Assembly (NCBI GenBank): GCA_028023455.1
Contig: JAQFVV010012546.1
Span: 575,501-639,500 of the forward strand
DNA: 64,000 nt
Direction of reading: 5' to 3'
DNA from: Epiperipatus broadwayi
Taxonomy: Eukaryota; Onychophora; Udeonychophora; Euonychophora; Peripatidae
Shown piece by piece: positions 36,965 through 48,999 of this stretch. The position numbers and the translations under genes are program-made. Each line of letters begins with the position of its first letter. Position 1 is the first letter of the stretch. Below the pieces are notes generated by a model that did not search any database, was not told the DNA's origin, and saw only the letters and a list, made by a program, of their open reading frames with translations.

Positions 36965-37126
36965 TAAACCATTTGATTAAACCACTAAACATCACATGAT
37001 TACCATCTCTTATGCTAGCACATAACTGTTATTAAACAGGAAAAACTCTCCATACATTCATTCATTACTCTGGTTGGTACAAAGTGGCACTAGTGTATGG
37101 AGAGTTTTACCTGTTTAAACCATTTG
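36965..37126. mobile_element. Minimal foldback element FB-A with 11 bp TSD
   Basis: Element 36976-37115 (140 bp): tail ATTAAACCACTAAACATCAC, then ACAGGAAAAACTCTCCATAC and its complement GTATGGAGAGTTTTACCTG. The TSD is TAAACCATTTG (36965-36975 and 37116-37126). Only about 40 bp remain between the inner arms, so this is the smallest FB-A copy here. Confidence 0.85.
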
Positions 37127-37396
37127 CTTATTTTCTTATCTACAGAATAAACAAGGATAGTAAACCATTCAAATCTTCTCAACTTGGCAAATAGTATTTC
37201 AAACACTATTTTTATGAAGACTTTTGAAAAGGTCATTTCTCTAAAATGGGATATGTAAAAACTGTTTTGATTGCTCAATGTCAAAACATAAATTTTACAA
37301 TTTGGCTGAAATTATGAAAATGGTGACTTTTAATTATTTCTTATATTAATTTATAATTCAAACCTAAATTGAAAACTTTGCGTGCGAAAATATATT

Positions 37397-37754
37397 TGTA
37401 AAATAATATAGGTGCTACTGCACCTGACCGCAAAGCTACTTTTTTACTTAAAAACAAAATAAAACTATATTACACTGCAAGCACTTTCAAGAGACGTGCT
37501 CTCATATTCATAGCTCTGCTTCATTGCTATGGATTGCAACGCCATCAACTGCAAAGACACATGCTTCACAATCTGTAAGAAATGGAATAATTAACCTTTG
37601 AACTTTGCATAATTTGCATATAATTACTTCACTTAAAGCTATGAACATGAGAGCACGTCTCTTGAAAGTGCTTGCAGAGTAATATAATTTTATTTTGTTT
37701 TTAAGTAAAAAGTAGCTTTGTGGTCAGGTGCAATAGCACCTATATTATTTTACA
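37397..37754. mobile_element. 358 bp element with about 115 bp terminal inverted repeats
   Basis: The left end TGTAAAATAATATAGGTGCT pairs with the right end. Arms include CACCTGACCGCAAAGCTAC / GTAGCTTTGTGGTCAGGTG and AAGCACTTTCAAGAGACGTG / CACGTCTCTTGAAAGTGCTT. The unique centre is about 125 bp. No transposase. A MITE or foldback element; TSD not resolved in the AT-rich flanks. Confidence 0.8.
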
Positions 37755-37907
37755 TTAATTTATTTATATATATATATATGTCCACAGATGGCGTTTATAT
37801 ATATATATATTTAATGCTGTAAAATTTTGTGTTTAAAATATATTGTAATTTCTGGGTTTTTTTTAGTGATTAGCAAGTTATCTATCTGTGCATATATTTA
37901 GAGATCA
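37755..37907. repeat. (TA)n runs around a short spacer
   Basis: Two (AT)n tracts (about 37765-37780 and 37797-37811) flank TGTCCACAGATGGCGTT. Simple sequence. Confidence 0.7.
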
Positions 37908-37998
37908 GCCAAGCATTGGTGGCCTAGTTGTTAGCATAGCTGCCTTCCAAGCAGCTGGCCCAGGTTCACGTCCCAGTCAAAGCATTTGACACAGCAAA
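37908..37998 (+). mobile_element. tRNA-Gly(TCC)-derived SINE
   Basis: tRNA-like part 37913-37983: GCATTGGTGGCCTAG..., anticodon loop CTTCCAA (TCC), B box GGTTCACGTCC with C at position 58. Then ATTTGACACAGC and an A run. CCAA before and TTTGAC after could extend the acceptor stem. Unlike the other Gly-type copies it lacks a convincing TSD. Confidence 0.85.
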
Positions 37999-38504
37999 AA
38001 AAGATAAGGAAATTCATGTGTATAGAGTTCATTGGTGTGAAACAATTTACTTTTTAGTAGAGAAGGCTATATCATATGATCAATATATCAAGGTTTTTAC
38101 AACCCCATTTAATAACTAATATAATATAACTTTTCTGGGGTAACAATTTGGAAAAAAAGTAAAACTGCTTGGTAAATCCTCAGCTATTCTCAAAAATTGC
38201 TATTATTGGTTATAATTTACTATTGTTTATCATATCTCGAAGTTATATCTCATAAAATTAATATTTGATTTTTGATTTTAATTAGCCAGGCCATAAATCA
38301 ATTAGCAGTATTTTATAATATAATTATATAGCTTTAATGTTTGTATTTTACTTTATAAGTAGAAATTATTTGGTAAAACACTTAATATATATATATATAT
38401 ATATCGTGAGTATTATAATTTGATTTTGGAATTACTATTATTAAATAATTGCATTATTTTTTTAAATAAAATAAAAAAAATCTTATAACATTATTTGTTA
38501 CCAA
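37999..38504. other. AT-rich stretch, nothing recognised
   Basis: Includes an (AT)n run near 38385-38404; no gene seen. Confidence 0.4.
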
Positions 38505-39935
38505 GTTTTCCAATGAAATGGATGGTTGAATATTTTGAAGGATAAAATAATTGATGTCTGTCTATTAATATTTGAGAAATTGCTATCTTAATGTAAATCA
38601 AGCACTGATTATATATATGTTTGCAAGATTATGATCTGGCCCAACTGATGAGTGCTGGTTATGCACAAAATACAGACATTGGGAATTATGTATCTTTTTT
38701 GCATGGGTGTGGTCATGTGTATCAGTTGCATGAGGAGTGGGGGATGAAGAGATTGAAAAATCCTAATTTCAAAGCCCTCTAATTACATATGCAAGAAGTG
38801 TTGAGTATAAGCCAATAACATACTGCCTTTAAGTTATATATTGCTTGGGAAACAGATTACATCTTAGTATAAGTTCAGCCCATCCCTCTCCTATTGATAT
38901 ATATGAATACATAATGGTTTGATAATATGAGGGATTAGATTGATATAATGTCTACATGGGTATGACTCAATATCAGATCCAATAATTGTGTTGAGTATTT
39001 CATCATTGATTTTTCAATGAATTGATGGTTGAATAGTTGAAAGAGTGAGATGATTGAAGCCTGTCTATTAAAGTTTGAGAAATTGCTATCTTAATATAAA
39101 CCAAGCCCATATTGCATATGTGTGGAAGATTATGATCTGGTTAACCTGATAAGCGCTAATTCTGCATGAAGTATGTATATTAGAGCTAATGTATATCTTT
39201 TCCACCTGTGTGTGGTTATGTGTATCTGTTTCTTGAGTTAGAGTAAAGGATAAATAGACTAAAAATATGTAGTTCAAATCCCTCTAACTTCATATTGCTA
39301 CATTATATATATTTTTTCTATAATCAAAACTATTAGCTGAAGATTGTTGTAATAAAACTGTTGCTAAAATAAACCTGAAAAAAGGAGAGAGAGAGAGAGA
39401 TAAAGCATGTTACCCTAAAAATATTCTAACTTGATGAGACTAGAAATATAATATCATCTGAATAATAAGGAGTCCTTTCTATATCATAATACAATTTATT
39501 TCAATAATGTGATATACATGGGTAAAAATAAATTGTTTCACACACTTATTCTTGTTTTTTTGTATATGAGGGGTCAGATTGACCTTAGGTCAACATGGGT
39601 GTGACAAGAATCTCAGCCTCAGGGTGGCCTTTGAGCTTTCCATCATCAGATTTTCAATTGGGTGGATGGTTGAAGAGTTGGAATTAGGAGTAGATTGAAG
39701 CCTGTCCATTAAAGTATGAAAATTGGCTATCTTAATATATATCTGAGTACTTATAGCATATATGAGAAGAGATGGTAATCTAGACCAACTGATGATTGCT
39801 GGTTTAACATGAAATACTTATATTGGTGATTATTTATCTTTTCAACATAGATGTGTTCAAGTGTATCAGTGTTATGAGATAGAGTGGAGAGGGGTGGGTC
39901 GTGTGAAAGTCTGTGCGCATATACCCTATATATTA
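38505..39935. repeat. Three direct copies of foldback family FB-C
   Basis: Copies at about 38505-38775, 38930-39260 and 39556-39935 share, in the same orientation, GATGGTTGAA, GCCTGTCTATTAAAGTTTGA, ATTGCTATCTTAATAT, ATTATGATCTGG and TATCTTTTCCACC-like strings. The third also has the family end GCGCATATACCCTATATATT. An FB-C copy with both ends occurs at 2886-3328. A (GA)n run lies at about 39385-39402. Open frames here are not genes. Confidence 0.7.
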
Positions 39936-41050
39936 AGATAAATAGGATATTTATCGAAAAAAAGCTAGCTAGTCTCGTTATCAATTTACTGCCCGAAATA
40001 AAATTAAAAATAAACCTATGAAATATTTATCAAGTTTATTTATTTTGGATTCAAAACCAGGTCATAGGTATGTCAGGAAGATGCATTACCAACACACCAT
40101 AAGAGTAAAAAATCGTTCTAATTTATTTTTTTTGTTCCTTTATAAAGAATTTTTTTACATTCTTATATTATATGCTTTATTTTATAAAAATATTGACTTT
40201 TTTATTTAGATTTTTATCAAACTAGTTTATGGAAATTACGTATGTATATGTGTGTTTATGTTCTTAAAATTCAATGAAGTTTATATACCTATGTATGTCT
40301 GTTTATGTGACTGAATGCCATACCCAGTATACTACAAGAACGCTGTAATTTCTTTGAAAACAATATAACTTTTTGCAGTTAAACCTAGCATTTTTAATAA
40401 TTATTGTTTTGTAGTATGAACTTTTAATATATATATATGTTTTTATTAATACTTTGTTGACATTTTGTCTTAAAGCTAGTTAGAGCGAATGTCTAAAATT
40501 ACCTATAATTAACAAAAATGACATTTCTCAGACTATAATGGAGTATGTCTTGCTTGAGTTCCATTAATATTGTCTCTGTTTGTCCATTTTTAATTCAATT
40601 TTGTAATTAGTATATTTATAATGTAATAACGCTATATTTGAAAACCTTTTATCTGCTTAAATTTTGACTCTGTGGATTTCACTATCAGTCTTACAAACAA
40701 TTACAATTTTCATTTATTCATTATTCTGACTATGATTAATTTAATTTCAGTCTTAACTATTAGTTTAATAGAATCAAGTAAACACAGTATTATCAAGTCT
40801 TTTAAAAAGGATAAATATGGTGTAATAGTAATAAACAACTTCATACTTTTAAAAGTATTGAAGATTGAAGAAATGATGATTATTATATGTAGATTGTCTG
40901 CAAAAAGGCAAGTTGGGTAACGTCATAAAAGTACTATAACCAAGTAAAGAACGTTCTATCGTCATCATCCCTGGTAATTTGCATTACTTGCCAATTTTTT
41001 TCAAAAATTTATTATCTAAAAATTTTAAATCACATCTTTTATTCCAAAAT
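39936..41050. other. AT-rich stretch, nothing recognised
   Basis: Two open frames of 63 and 82 codons (40018-40209, 40672-40920) are hydrophobic/AT-driven and match nothing I know. No repeat recognised. Confidence 0.4.
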
Positions 41051-41320
41051 GTAAGCTTGTGGTTAAGACCTGTAGAGGGTCCCTACTATCGCATTTTTGC
41101 ATGCACATCCAAGGCTACTCATTGATGAAGGCCACAAACTAGAAACTAGTCTGGGGATATTGGATGAGTAGGCACTAGATGGGGATTTTATGTACAAGTT
41201 TTCTGGCATCCATTGATTATTCTGGCATGCGTTGAGTGGCAATACATATAAAGTTTTTGCCTGTTTTAATAACAGTTATGAGCAAGCATAGGAAATGGTG
41301 ATCATGTGATATTTATTGAC
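41051..41320 (+). repeat. Foldback family FB-A copy, right tail intact
   Basis: Shares GGCCACAAACTAGAAACTAG, TCTGGGGATATTGGATGAG, GGCACTAGATGGGGATTTTA, TTTTTGCCTGTTTTAATAAC and the tail GGTGATCATGTGATATTTA. The hammerhead-like strand is TTGATGA (41122-41128), one change from CTGATGA, with GAAAC at 41142-41146. The left arm is missing. Confidence 0.75.
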
Positions 41321-41815
41321 TTCAGACCAATAATTATTATTTATTTTAATAGTTAGAAAAACAATTAAATAATCATATATATTTTTCTCTCATGATAGTA
41401 AATATCTATTAGAAGAAAAAATAATCATTCATACGCATTCATTCTGCTTTCAAGAAAACTCAACTGATGTTTCAGTTAAGAGCTATCAGGCAACTGAAAA
41501 GAATGACCATGGTGTTTCTTGATCTTAAACTCAGAAGTAAAAATTCAAAAAAATCACCATGTTGATAAGAAGCCCATCCATGTTTATATGTTATATAAAT
41601 AATCACATAGTAATAACAGTTGCAATGACAATATTTTATGGAGTGGACATTGGAAATTTGCCCTGCTCAGTCCTTTAAGGCTGTAATGTCATCAACTAAG
41701 GCAGAAATTGATTGGTCGAAGGTGGAGGGTGCTTAGAGTCCCTTGATTGTGGATCCTGGCTGTCATTTAATGATAATTTTATTATTAAGGTACTTACAAC
41801 TGCAAGCACATTCAA
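41321..41815. other. Possible 5' region of the RTE LINE, otherwise unrecognised
   Basis: More mixed base composition than its surroundings (e.g. 41640-41770), but no frame with a family match. Confidence 0.35.
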
Positions 41816-44440
41816 GTGAGGAAGATTTCAAGAATTGAAAAAATAAATGTCTCATATTAAATGGGATATTATTGTCTTTGTGAAATAAGAAGAACAGATA
41901 AAGAGATAATTGATTTAAAAAGTGGACATGTACTTTACTACAAAGACAAAATATTGGAAGTAGGGATAAGATTTATTATAAATAAAAAGTGGTAGACCAA
42001 CATTGTAGTGATTGATGGTGTATCAGACAGATTGGCAAGACCACTTATTAAACTTAAAAGCAGATACCAAATGCAGATAATTCAAGTTTATGCCACAACA
42101 AGTTCTCATAGTGATGAAGTCGTGGAGGACTTTTACATGGATATACAAAAGGCTTTTGATCAAACCATATGACATTTTAAAACTGTCGTGGGAGACTTTA
42201 ACACTAGAATTTGTAAACAAGTGAAATATGAAAGTACTATAAGTAAATTTGGTTATGGTAATAGAGATGAGAGAGAACATGGACTTGTGGAGTTTTCAAA
42301 AAAAAAAAACAACAACTTTATATTAGAAATATTTTTTGAGAAATATGTTAAAAGGAAATGGTCATGGAATAATCCAAATGAAGGTACAGCAGAATTGGAT
42401 TATATTATGACTAAAAGAAAAAATATATTTCATGACTATAGTGTTAATGCAAAACTAAATAGACAAAAATTATTAAGAAAAACTAATATTCACAGTTGAT
42501 ATTCCTAATCTTCAGAAATATTCCAATATTAGTAGATTTTGAACATGATTCATATTGGAATAAAATTAAAACAAAAATAACTTTTATAAACTGCAACAAA
42601 GATAGCTGGTAGAAAAAAAGCAATAATTGACCAATAACATTTCTACAAGAAGGAATGTGAAAATATATAAAAATGATGCATTGAAAAGAATTAAATATCT
42701 CAAATTTTGTAAAATGTGCAAAAAAGATTTAATAATAATATAAGAAAGTACAACCCTAAACTAACAAGGAGAGTTATAGAAGAGAAGAAAAGTCTGAAGA
42801 GTGTAAAACGACATTTTGGTATTGGTAGGAAACTTATATCTGCAATAAGAAAAAAAGGAACTATTACTAAAAAGACAGATGACTTCATGAAATGGGTCAA
42901 AGAGTTCCATTGAGAATTATATAATAATAAAGAACAAGTACCTCCTACAACTATGACATCTTCTGATTTGCCCATAATTTTAAATGAAGAAGTGAGACAT
43001 GCAATTAAGTTTATGAAGAAAGGATAAACTCCAGGTATTGATGAAATTATAATACTTATCTTAAAAGAAGCAGATAAAGAAATACAATTTTTTTGGCAAA
43101 GTTATAAATCAAAGAATGCAATTTTAATATTAATATTTTAAAAAGGTGATAAAGAAGGTATTAAAAAATACAAACCTACTAGTTTTTTTATCAGTTTTAT
43201 AGAAAATCTTTACAAACATAATTACCTTCTCTACAGAGAACTTTAGATGAACCAACCAAAAAAGAAGCAGGATTTTAAAATGGTTTTAATATTGCATACC
43301 CAAGTATTGAGAAAAGTTATAGAAAGGAACAATGAATATGAGTTGCCATTATGCTTTGGATTTGTAAATTATGAAAAGGCATTAGCATTTCTTCATTCAT
43401 TGAATGTGACAGCAATAATTTAGTTTACATAATAATACTAGTATAGTTAACATTGAGAGCGTGTAAGGTTGGTTGACATCTCCAGAACATTTTACAGCAG
43501 TGCTGTGAGAAGTATTTTGTGGATTAAAATGGGAAGCTAAAGAAAATAAAGTAAATAGAGATTATTTAAGTCATTAAGATTTTGTAGATGATGGAGTTGT
43601 TTATGAAAATAATGTTTCAGAGCTTCAAAAAATGTTGCAAGAGTTATCAGATGAAAGTAAGAAAGTAAGATTAAAGGTAAATGTTAAAAAGACTTAAGTA
43701 ATGTTCACTAGATTTTCTCAAAAGATGAAAATAAAGATTGATAATGATGAATTAGAAGAAGCTAACAATCTCAAATATCTTGATCATATTATTACTACAA
43801 ATGTAAACTTAATGGATGAAAGTAAGTTTGTTTGGAATATTTTGGACAAAAATAACTTAATATTAAAAGGAAATATGCCAATATGTTTTTAAAAAAGAGG
43901 GTTTAATAAATGTGTTTTACCAGTTCTTACTTAAGAGATAGGTACTTAACAGAAGAGAAAAACAGAGAGTTGAGACCACTCAGAAACATGCATGTTAGAA
44001 TCAACAAGAAGAGATCAAAATGCAATACATGGATAAGAGAACAAACAGGTGTTACTGGTGATATGTGGGTAAGAAATTAAACAGGTGTTACTGGCAATGC
44101 ATGGGTAAGAGAACAAACAAGTTTTGCTAGCAGTACATGGGTAAGAGAATGAACAGGTGTAGCTGACATCATTGAAAGAGTTAAGTGATTGATGGAGTTA
44201 GGATGGTGATATGTCTAGAAGAGATGGTAATAGATTGACGAAACTGGAATCCAAGAGATTATAAATGGCCTACAAAGAGAGCACATGTGAGATGGATAGA
44301 TGAAGTAAGAAAATTTATGAGGGTGATATGGAGAAGAGAGTTTAGATATCAGAGAAGATGGATTGAATTTGGGTGACCTTAATCCTGTGGTGTATTCATA
44401 ATGGTTGACTATGATATATACATATATATATATATATTAA
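41816..44440 (+). pseudogene. RTE-type LINE, nearly full length but broken
   Basis: Endonuclease first: EIRRTDKEIIDLKSGHVLYY (41885 onward), VIDGVSDRLARPLIKLKSRY, IIQVYATTSSHSDEVVEDFY, then VGDFNTRI (42188, the GDFN motif), KFGYGNRDEREHGLVEFS and ELDYIMTKRKNIF. Next the linker and reverse transcriptase region (42700-43700), heavily damaged but with GIDEI and YKPTSFFI-like pieces and, near 43720, IKIDNDELEEANNLKYLDHI. The C-terminus (about 44190-44380) reads SRRDGNRLTK, NPRDYKRPTKR and VRWIDEVRKF, the usual RTE end, followed by a TATATACATATA run at the 3' tail. Many stops and indels. Protein order and wording match RTE/BovB-type elements common in animals. Confidence 0.85.
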
Positions 44441-45840
44441 GCTCCGTGAAATATTCATGTTGAATTGCCTAATATATAATTGTGATCTATCTACTATATA
44501 ATAATCAGTGTTATATGAGGTTTGAATAAACATTGGATTTTAAATGATATGGGTAGCAATGTGACAAATGTATGTACAGTTATTGATCTAATTTTAGTAG
44601 TAGTACTATTTTATATTAAAAACAATGCAGTTGTTGGATTCAGTCCAGTGTGTTACATCGCTTTATACAATTCCAGCTAATTGTATGAAAAATTTAAATA
44701 ATTTAAAGTTTCAAACCTTAGTGATCTTATGTATATATGTATGTTTTAGTATATAAATTAAATATAATCAGGTCAAGTCTTCCATAAAAAAAAAAGTCTA
44801 TACTAAAACAATGTATTAAATGCTTTAGCTACTTTTGCAGTGAATGAATTTCTTAAAAAAAAGAAATAAAAGGATCACTGCTTCAAATACACATTAAATT
44901 TTAAATAAGAATGGTTGGATAAGGAATGGGTTTGTATTTAAACTGGTGAAAATTCAAACATAAATCCTAATCAAAAATCGTCTGCTTCTATGTTTTTATG
45001 CAAGCAGGATAGCTTGAATTTCAGAATTTAGCATCACTTCAGTATTTCATCAGTATTTTTTTATTATAAAATGAATCTAGCAGTAAAAATAATGATACAT
45101 TGTCGCATTGAGTAAAAAAATAAAAATAAAAGCTAAATAAACAAAAACATCATTGTTGTTAGTCTGTAGAAATTATAATATAAAAAAAGCCTACAAATTA
45201 TTATATAAAAGTTTCACTGCAACACATATTGACATCCTTATAACAGTATTAATGTTTAAAATGCAGTAAGCATTCCACAGCCTTTATCTATTGGACAAAA
45301 AAAATGTGAATGTAAATTGTGTGTTATGTCTCGGTTATTTCTTCTAATACTATGATGTATTTTTCAGATCTGAGCATAGATCTCTAATATAAGAACCATC
45401 GTTTTTCCTGGATATTTTTTTTATGCATAGTTAAAGATTTTCACCACTAGATATACAAAGACTACATTTCTGCTTAAAAATATTTTTTCTGGGATTCTGT
45501 ATATGTGCTTTTTACTTGTCCTTCGAAGATTAGCTATATCCATTCATTTCTTTTACTAAGCCACATGTTAAATGTTGTGGACATTTTATTAATATCAGCA
45601 GATAAATTTGACTTCATATTATATAATAGGTTTGTGTTAATGAATAAGGAAATCTATTTAGAAGAAAATTGAAATCCAAATAAAAAAATTAAAATTTAAT
45701 TTGATATCAGATTTTAACATAAAATGAAGTAAGAATAAATTTATTTCAGAGATTATGAGAAAACATTGTAATAAAATATTCACTAAAGGTGAGTATTACA
45801 AGATATATTGACAACCATCCCACCATGAATGTTCCCAAAT
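44441..45840. other. AT-rich stretch, nothing recognised
   Basis: No coding, RNA or repeat signal recognised. Confidence 0.4.
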
Positions 45841-46320
45841 ATCAAACTACATAAGCAAGATGCATCAATCACACTAATGATAGATTTTGTTGGAGCCCAC
45901 TAATAGTATAGTGAAAAGGATTAAACAGTGACTCTCTCACCAATTAGGTTATGGTTCCTTCACCATTAAGTCATCATTTGAGTTTGTCAACAAAATTAAA
46001 AATATGCTTATAGAAGATCCATACAGAATAGTGCCTCTCAACATAATTGAATTATAAGATCAATAAATAAGAAATAATCCATTAATATTATAAAATTGGT
46101 ATTTATAGTTTCTAAGTACACTCTGCAGCAAATTAGTTTCATTATAGATTGCTTAAACTGGATTGACCAAAACATCACTTCCCTCTTCAATGGCTAAATT
46201 ATAAAATGGTAAATGGATGAACAATAAATACTCTTGCCAATAGGTGGAATCATATTCAGCATACTTATCAATAGTATTGAAGCTGATATTCTCCCCAAAT
46301 CTAATATAATATACACAAGA
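45841..46320 (+). pseudogene. Possible second Penelope-like reverse transcriptase relic
   Basis: A plus-strand frame at about 45900-46055 reads SIVKRIKQ, stop, LSHQLGYGSFTIKSSFEFVN, then KIKNMLIEDPYRIVPLNIIEL. This resembles the PLE segment in which an NS-x-EFV-x-KI block leads into the SFDV motif (here PLNI). About 46240-46300 reads LPIGGIIFSILINSIEADI, possibly the decayed G-x-MGSPLSP-x-L-A-N-x-y-x-E block. Frameshifts lie between them. Weaker than the relic at 33640-35000; chance resemblance cannot be excluded. Confidence 0.4.
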
Positions 46321-48398
46321 ATTAAGCTCTCAACTTAATAATATTCATTTATCAACTATCCTTAACCTAAAATTTTTATTATAAATTCTCTAGATAGTGT
46401 TTCAGTTTTTCCTATTGTCACATTCTTTAACCTCTGTTCACTGTTGAGTTCATCAGTTCTTTTTAGTTTATCAAACTAAGAATTTTTATTTTATAATAAT
46501 AATTTTTATTTTTACTGTATTCACCTAATAATCCCAAAATATTTAGGTCCTGGGCTTACAATGTTACAGATGAACTAAAGTGTCCCGATTATAAATGTTG
46601 CTTATGTAATTATGGGCAGCAAAATATGCACAGTCATTTATAACAAATATTATTTTAAATTAGGTAATATTATTTTATAAAGAAGTCTCCAGCGTCTCAT
46701 GCTGTAATATTTTATTTTTTGATTCTTAGAAGTTCATATGAAGATTTCTAAAAAATTGGAATTCTTGAAGAGTTCTCTTATCTCATTAGCTATGGTGTTA
46801 ATAATTTAATTTATTTTATTAATTAATTATCTTGCTCAGTTGATAGTTTTCAACACATTTTAAAATGATTATTAATTTCAATGCTTAAAGTTTAATCCCC
46901 CTTCGTCTTTTGTTATAAACAATAAGATTAAATAAAATTTGCTAGTTGAATAGATTATAGTTTTAAATATTTTAACTATATTTTCTATTTATATAAGATT
47001 CTTTTCAAGTTTTCCAATTTAGAAAGTAGATAATAAATGATGTGGGCTTTTATTTTCTTTTTCAAAATATTAATATATATGAAATCATTTATTCACTTTT
47101 TAATAATTGCGCAAAATATAAGTAAGGAATGAAATTCTATTCTCATCATTTGAAAATAGAAGGAATAAAAAAATCATTATCAAAATTAATTAAAGGTCAG
47201 AATTACCAAAAAGGATGCTAGAAGTTTCCTATACTTATTGATTTCATCATATTATTTTTTCTTCTTTTCTTTCACTATTTTATAATTAAAATTAATGTCT
47301 GACGGAAAAAAAAACAGCAACTTCTATTTTTCAAAGAATGTAAAACAGAGACCTCTTTAGGACAAATTATTAAGTTGATTTTTTTTTTTTTTTTGATCTC
47401 TCATTTGATTCATTTAGTCTTTTGAAAAATGGTTAATTTATGTGTAACATAAGTTAATTTGCTAGCTTCTTTTTTTTTTTAAAAAAAAAAAAAAAGCTTA
47501 TTTTTATCAGGTTAAAACTGACAGATTGGATTAATAATATGTTATTTATGTATGGCAATTATTATTAAATTAGTATTAAATGTTTTGCCACAAAACCAGT
47601 TTAAAACAGATAATTATAAATTTTAATAAAAGTAAAGTTTAGAAATATATTAAAAAATAATTAAACTTCTTGCAAAAATAAAATATATATTTTGTTATTA
47701 ATTATATATTGGCAATATTTGAATGATTAGTTGTTCAAAAGTTTATGTGATGTTTTAGCACCAGAGTTGCCGTGTTTAACATCAATCTATTTCGTTTTTC
47801 TAAAAAAAATATAGTTCCAAAATTTGTTTTGATAATGATGTTATTTCGTTCACTTATCAATATTTTCAGCAAAATATTTTTGTAAATAACAAATTAAAAT
47901 GGATACTAAATTCTAAGATAAAATTCTTATTTTTAATAAGATACAAAATTCTTATTGTCAGTGAAAGTAACTCCTAAAATGTATAAAGCTCTAATTAAAT
48001 ATAGTGAACTCTATCTAACAAAGTGAACTATTAATCCGTTATTTATGTGTGTATCATTTTTCTGTACCAATATCGTTTACTTTCTTTAGATCCTGAAATC
48101 AACAATACGCAAATATAAGTTAATCAAACATTTTCCAAACTATTCTTTTTATTTTTGCATCTAGCATTTATAAATCATAGGCCTGATAAATATTTTTAAT
48201 TTGAAAATGACAATTATTTGCAAGATGGTGTAAAAGGTCATAAGCTGGCTATAGCAAAGATTTTATTTTTATTTTATATAGGTATGTGCAATTTTTAATG
48301 TCTATTCTAGAATATTTTGAATTTATATAAATATTGGATAAGAGAAAAAAATAAATAGAAAAAAAACTCAAGAAAGCTGCTCATGTGACTGTTATATC
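46321..48398. other. AT-rich stretch, nothing recognised
   Basis: About 2 kb without coding, RNA or repeat signal beyond homopolymers (T12A15 hairpin near 47470). Confidence 0.4.
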
Positions 48399-48552
48399 TG
48401 ACCTTGCCTTTAGAAGTGGACTTTTTCAGATTCATTAGCACCCAGTTGCTATCCAAACAGATTAAATCCATCACTGGGGTTCGCGCACCAAATCCGCATG
48501 TTTCCAGTAAGGTAGGGGATCTGCCATTAAATAGTCCACTTTTAAAGGCAAG
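48399..48552. repeat. 154 bp unit with short inverted ends
   Basis: CTTGCCTTTAGAAGTGGACT (48403-48422) is inverted at 48533-48552 (AGTCCACTTTTAAAGGCAAG). The interior is unusually GC-balanced (GGGGTTCGCGCACC). It directly precedes the composite repeat at 48575, and may be its 5' part, since the other copy is cut at base 1 of the window. The 100-residue minus-strand open frame over it has no recognised match. Confidence 0.65.
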
Positions 48553-48574
48553 CACCAAACACAACAATGATAAT

Positions 48575-48999
48575 GGTAAGTAATCCGATAAGTCAACCCA
48601 GTGTGGCAATACACAATATATGGAAACCTGTAATTAATCTTGCTCATAGGAAAAATTAATATATAAAAAAAAAAAAACTAATTAACCTTGCTCTTGGAAA
48701 AAAAAAAGAAATTGAAAGACTCAGGAGGATTTGAACCAACCCTCATATATAAATATATCAAATTTCTACTATCTGTTACCTTTGATAGAATAGCTCAGTT
48801 TGTTAGAGTGTTTACCTTAAATTTGATGTTCAAGAATCTAAAGGTACGAATTAAACTTAATTACTAATCTGTGTTGTTTATTTGTGTGTTATTACTAACA
48901 AGTTATTTGTATTTGGATAGTTCAAAAAAGTTTAAAAATTTTCGATACATTCAACATTCACTCAAAAATAATGGAAATAGTCCAACATATCATATCTAA
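48575..48999 (+). mobile_element. Composite tRNA-related repeat, copy 2
   Basis: Collinear with 1-499 from GGTAAGTAATCCGATAAGTC to AATAGTCCAACATATCA. It keeps the minus-strand B-box string (GGACTCAGGAGGATTTGAACC read in reverse) near 48719-48739 and the plus-strand A-box-like TAGCTCAGTTTGTTAGAG near 48791. It lacks about 75 bp after the second box. No A-rich tail or TSD identified. Confidence 0.6.

Noticed and set aside
48307-48609. 100-residue minus-strand protein gene
   Set aside because: The frame overlies an inverted-repeat unit and the start of the composite repeat; no domain recognised.
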